DNA of 22,910 bases from Clostridia bacterium. Lineage in GTDB: Bacteria > Bacillota > Clostridia > Christensenellales > Aristaeellaceae. The notes beneath the pieces are model-generated. The model saw nothing but the letters and a program-made list of their open reading frames with translations, was not told where the DNA came from and made no database searches. Shown piece by piece: positions 21,364-22,910 of the stretch (position 1 is its first letter; each line of letters starts with the position of its first letter). A program made the translations under genes and the position numbers. The stretch lies in NCBI GenBank assembly GCA_017471125.1, contig JAFUWR010000072.1, positions 1 through 22,910 on the forward strand, read 5' to 3'.

Positions 21364-22137
21364 ATGATCACCATCAAAAACGAATCACAGATAGAGAAGA
21401 TGCGCAAGGCCGGCGTGCTGCTGCACGACGTGCTGGAAGCCCTGCGCAGGGAGATCGAACCCGGCGTCACCACCCTGCACCTGGACCAGTTGGCCGAAAA
21501 GCTGATACGCCAGGCGGGGGCCGTGCCCTCCTTCAAGGGCTACGAGGGCTTTCCCTTTTCGATCTGTGCTTCCGTAGACGATCAGGTCGTACACGGCTTC
21601 TCCAATAAGAAGCCCCTTCGCAAGGGACAGCTTCTCTCCGTAGACTGCGGCTGCATACTGGACGGATGGCAGTCCGACAGCGCGTTCTCCGTGCTGGTGG
21701 GCGGCGGTTCGCCCCAGGCCCAGCAACTGGTGGATGTCACCGAGAGGTGCTTCTGGCTGGGCGCGCAGCAGGCAGTGGCGGGCAATCACCTGGGCGACAT
21801 CGGCCACGCCATCCAGACCTATGCCGAATCCTTCGGCTACGGCGTCATCCGGGACCTGTGCGGACATGGCATAGGCACCGAGATGCACGAGGACCCCAAC
21901 GTCCCCAACTACGGCCGCGCCGGGCGCGGCGTGAAGCTGGAGGCGGGCATGACCATCGCCATCGAGCCGATGATCTCCGCGGGCACCTGGAAGGTGTACC
22001 AGGAGGACGACGGCTGGACGGTCGTCACCCGGGACGGCAGCCTGTGCTCCCACTACGAGCACACCCTGCTCATCACCGACGGCGAGCCTGAGATACTGTC
22101 CTATCCCGGCATGAAGGTGTCGGAGGTACTGAAATGA
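21364..22137 (+). CDS. map: Methionine aminopeptidase, type I
   Basis: 257 residues. It removes the initiator Met from nascent proteins. All five metal ligands can be placed: Asp94 and Asp105 (LLSVDCGC, QSDSAF), His168 (CGHGIGTEMHED), Glu201 (AIEPMI) and Glu232 (HYEHTLLI); the substrate-side His78 (VVHGF) is also present. ATG 21364 follows adk after four bases with only a weak ribosome binding site (GGAG in the adk end). The stop overlaps the next start (ATGA). Confidence 0.97.
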   Translation: MITIKNESQIEKMRKAGVLLHDVLEALRREIEPGVTTLHLDQLAEKLIRQAGAVPSFKGYEGFPFSICASVDDQVVHGFSNKKPLRKGQLLSVDCGCILDGWQSDSAFSVLVGGGSPQAQQLVDVTERCFWLGAQQAVAGNHLGDIGHAIQTYAESFGYGVIRDLCGHGIGTEMHEDPNVPNYGRAGRGVKLEAGMTIAIEPMISAGTWKVYQEDDGWTVVTRDGSLCSHYEHTLLITDGEPEILSYPGMKVSEVLK

Positions 22138-22421
22138 ACCAACTGCCCATCGAAGTTGGAAGCGTCGTGCGGTCCAAGGCCGGACGCGACCAGGGGCGGC
22201 TGTTCCTGGTGGTATCGGAGGTGGACGACGATTTCGTTATGATCGCCAATGGGGATCTGCGGAAACTGGATCGTCTGAAAAAGAAGCGCCGCAAGCATTT
22301 GAAGCCCACGGGCACGGTGATCGGGGCGCTGCGCGACCGGCTCTCCCAGGGGGAAAAGGTCGAGGATCATGAGTTGCGCGCATGGTTGCGTGAGGAGGAG
22401 GAAAAGTTTGTCCAAGTCTGA
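22134..22421 (+). CDS. KOW-domain RNA-binding protein (L14e/L24-like), between map and infA
   Basis: 95 residues. The N-terminal half reads as a KOW fold (VGSVVRSKAGRDQGRLFLVV, then FVMIANGDLRKLDRLKKKR), and the second half is a charged helix (LRAWLREEEEKFVQV). A small KOW gene at this spot is common in Bacillota (the position of B. subtilis ybzG). Its role is not established; binding to rRNA or ribosomes is inferred from the fold and neighbours. It starts within the map stop codon and overlaps infA by 14 bases. Confidence 0.85.
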   Translation: MNQLPIEVGSVVRSKAGRDQGRLFLVVSEVDDDFVMIANGDLRKLDRLKKKRRKHLKPTGTVIGALRDRLSQGEKVEDHELRAWLREEEEKFVQV

Positions 22422-22629
22422 TGTTATCGAAGTGGAAGGCGTTGTCACTGAATCCTTTCCCAACGCCATGTTTGAAGTCCAACTGCCCAACGGGCATAAG
22501 ATACTCGCGCACGTCTCCGGCAAGATGCGCATGAATTACATCCGCATCTACCCCGGCGACAAAGTCACCATTGAGCTCTCGCCCTATGATCTGACCCGCG
22601 GTCGCATCACCTGGCGCTCCAAGAGCTAA
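22408..22629 (+). CDS. infA: Translation initiation factor IF-1, TTG start
   Basis: 73 residues starting (M)SKSDVIEVEGVV, with NAMFEVQLPNGHKILAHVSG and LSPYDLTRGRITWR, the OB-fold of IF-1, which binds the 30S A site. The start is TTG 22408: it lies nine bases after AGGAGG at 22393-22398, matches the family N-terminus, and no ATG or GTG fits. The upstream in-frame GTG codons fall before or inside the ribosome binding site. It overlaps the KOW gene by 14 bases, so its translation is probably coupled. Confidence 0.96.
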   Translation: MSKSDVIEVEGVVTESFPNAMFEVQLPNGHKILAHVSGKMRMNYIRIYPGDKVTIELSPYDLTRGRITWRSKS

Positions 22630-22658
22630 GCAACAGATATGAAAGAGGAGGCGGTATC

Positions 22659-22772
22659 ATGAAAGTGAGACCTTCCGTGAAGCCTATCTGCGAAAAGTGC
22701 AAGATCATCAAGCGCAAGGGCCGCGTCATGGTCATTTGCGAGAATCCCAAGCATAAGCAGAAGCAGGGCTGA
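22659..22772 (+). CDS. rpmJ: 50S ribosomal protein L36, zinc form
   Basis: 37 residues, complete, beginning MKVRPSVKPICEKC. The zinc site is Cys11, Cys14, Cys27 and His32. GAGGAGG precedes ATG 22659. In most Bacillota rpsM, rpsK, rpoA and rplQ follow, but here a hairpin and a repeat follow instead. Confidence 0.97.
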   Translation: MKVRPSVKPICEKCKIIKRKGRVMVICENPKHKQKQG

Positions 22773-22777
22773 GCCCC

Positions 22778-22809
22778 ATCGCCCGCCGCGCGCAAGCGCG
22801 GCGGGCGAT
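22778..22809 (+). terminator. Strong hairpin ending the ribosomal operon
   Basis: ATCGCCCGCCGCGC (22778-22791) pairs perfectly over 14 bases with GCGCGGCGGGCGAT (22796-22809) around a GCAA tetraloop, five bases after the rpmJ stop. TCTATTC follows, so the T-run is poor, but the stem is very stable. Confidence 0.75.
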
Positions 22810-22874
22810 TCTATTCAGTTGCGGAGCCAATGAAGGAATCATGATACGATTTCAAATGTATGAACGATCTACGT

Positions 22875-22898
22875 CGTAGGGGCGCCGTTGCGGCGCCC
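22875..22898 (-). repeat. CCCCTACG-tailed hairpin repeat, copy 3 (inverted)
   Basis: CGTAG is followed by GGGCGCCG (22880-22887), a TTG loop and CGGCGCCC (22891-22898), then GCCCG. Read on the minus strand it matches the layout of 9536-9559, with different but fully paired stem bases. Confidence 0.8.
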
Positions 22899-22910
22899 GC
22901 CCGAGTACAT

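Noticed and set aside
22819..22850. Promoter downstream of the ribosomal operon (TTGCGG and TACGAT)
   Set aside because: The spacing is 20 bases and both boxes are weak.

Overview
The window looks like chromosome of a high-GC anaerobic member of Bacillota, class Clostridia, probably a gut or rumen lineage. Three signs support this. The ribosomal gene order continues secY-adk-map-(KOW protein)-infA-rpmJ. S14 is the short zinc-binding type. The upstream secreted proteins carry bacterial Ig-like (BIG2) arrays and CxxC repeats typical of gut Clostridia. The family cannot be fixed by eye.

Positions 1-9092 hold five plus-strand genes for exported or membrane-anchored proteins: a 3' fragment of a single-pass membrane protein; a 1019-aa secreted protein with eight CxH/CxxC modules; a 224-aa secreted protein of unknown function; a 1269-aa secreted protein with eight BIG2 domains, a fibronectin-III-like domain, a further Ig-like domain and a C-terminal HExxH metallopeptidase-like domain; and a 171-aa secreted protein of unknown function. 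Three sigma-A-type promoters and one terminator are visible. A 19-base palindrome, ACCGAC-N4-GTCGGTAAT, lies in the same codon phase in the first two genes, just after the membrane segment or signal peptide.

Positions 9093-9913 hold no gene but are packed with repeats: a 122-bp inverted-repeat element, a double-hairpin repeat (CCTCATCCGT family), heptanucleotide arrays of the form TRNTSCC, and hairpins ending in CCCCTACG. The region ends in the promoter and structured leader of the ribosomal operon. Further copies occur elsewhere: a heptad array at 4634-4675, a double-hairpin copy inside the ribosomal operon between rplW and rplB, and a CGTAGGGGC hairpin at the window end.

Positions 9914-22772 are one tightly packed S10-spc type operon: rpsJ, rplC, rplD, rplW, rplB, rpsS, rplV, rpsC, rplP, rpmC, rpsQ, rplN, rplX, rplE, rpsN, rpsH, rplF, rplR, rpsE, rpmD, rplO, secY, adk, map, a KOW-domain gene, infA and rpmJ. 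Its products build both ribosomal subunits and add the Sec channel, adenylate kinase, methionine aminopeptidase and IF-1. Genes are separated by short gaps with strong AGGAGG-type ribosome binding sites, or overlap. A GC-rich hairpin follows rpmJ, so the operon appears to end there.

The most unusual material is the repeat landscape, especially structure-conserving repeats next to and inside the ribosomal operon, and the two large surface proteins.
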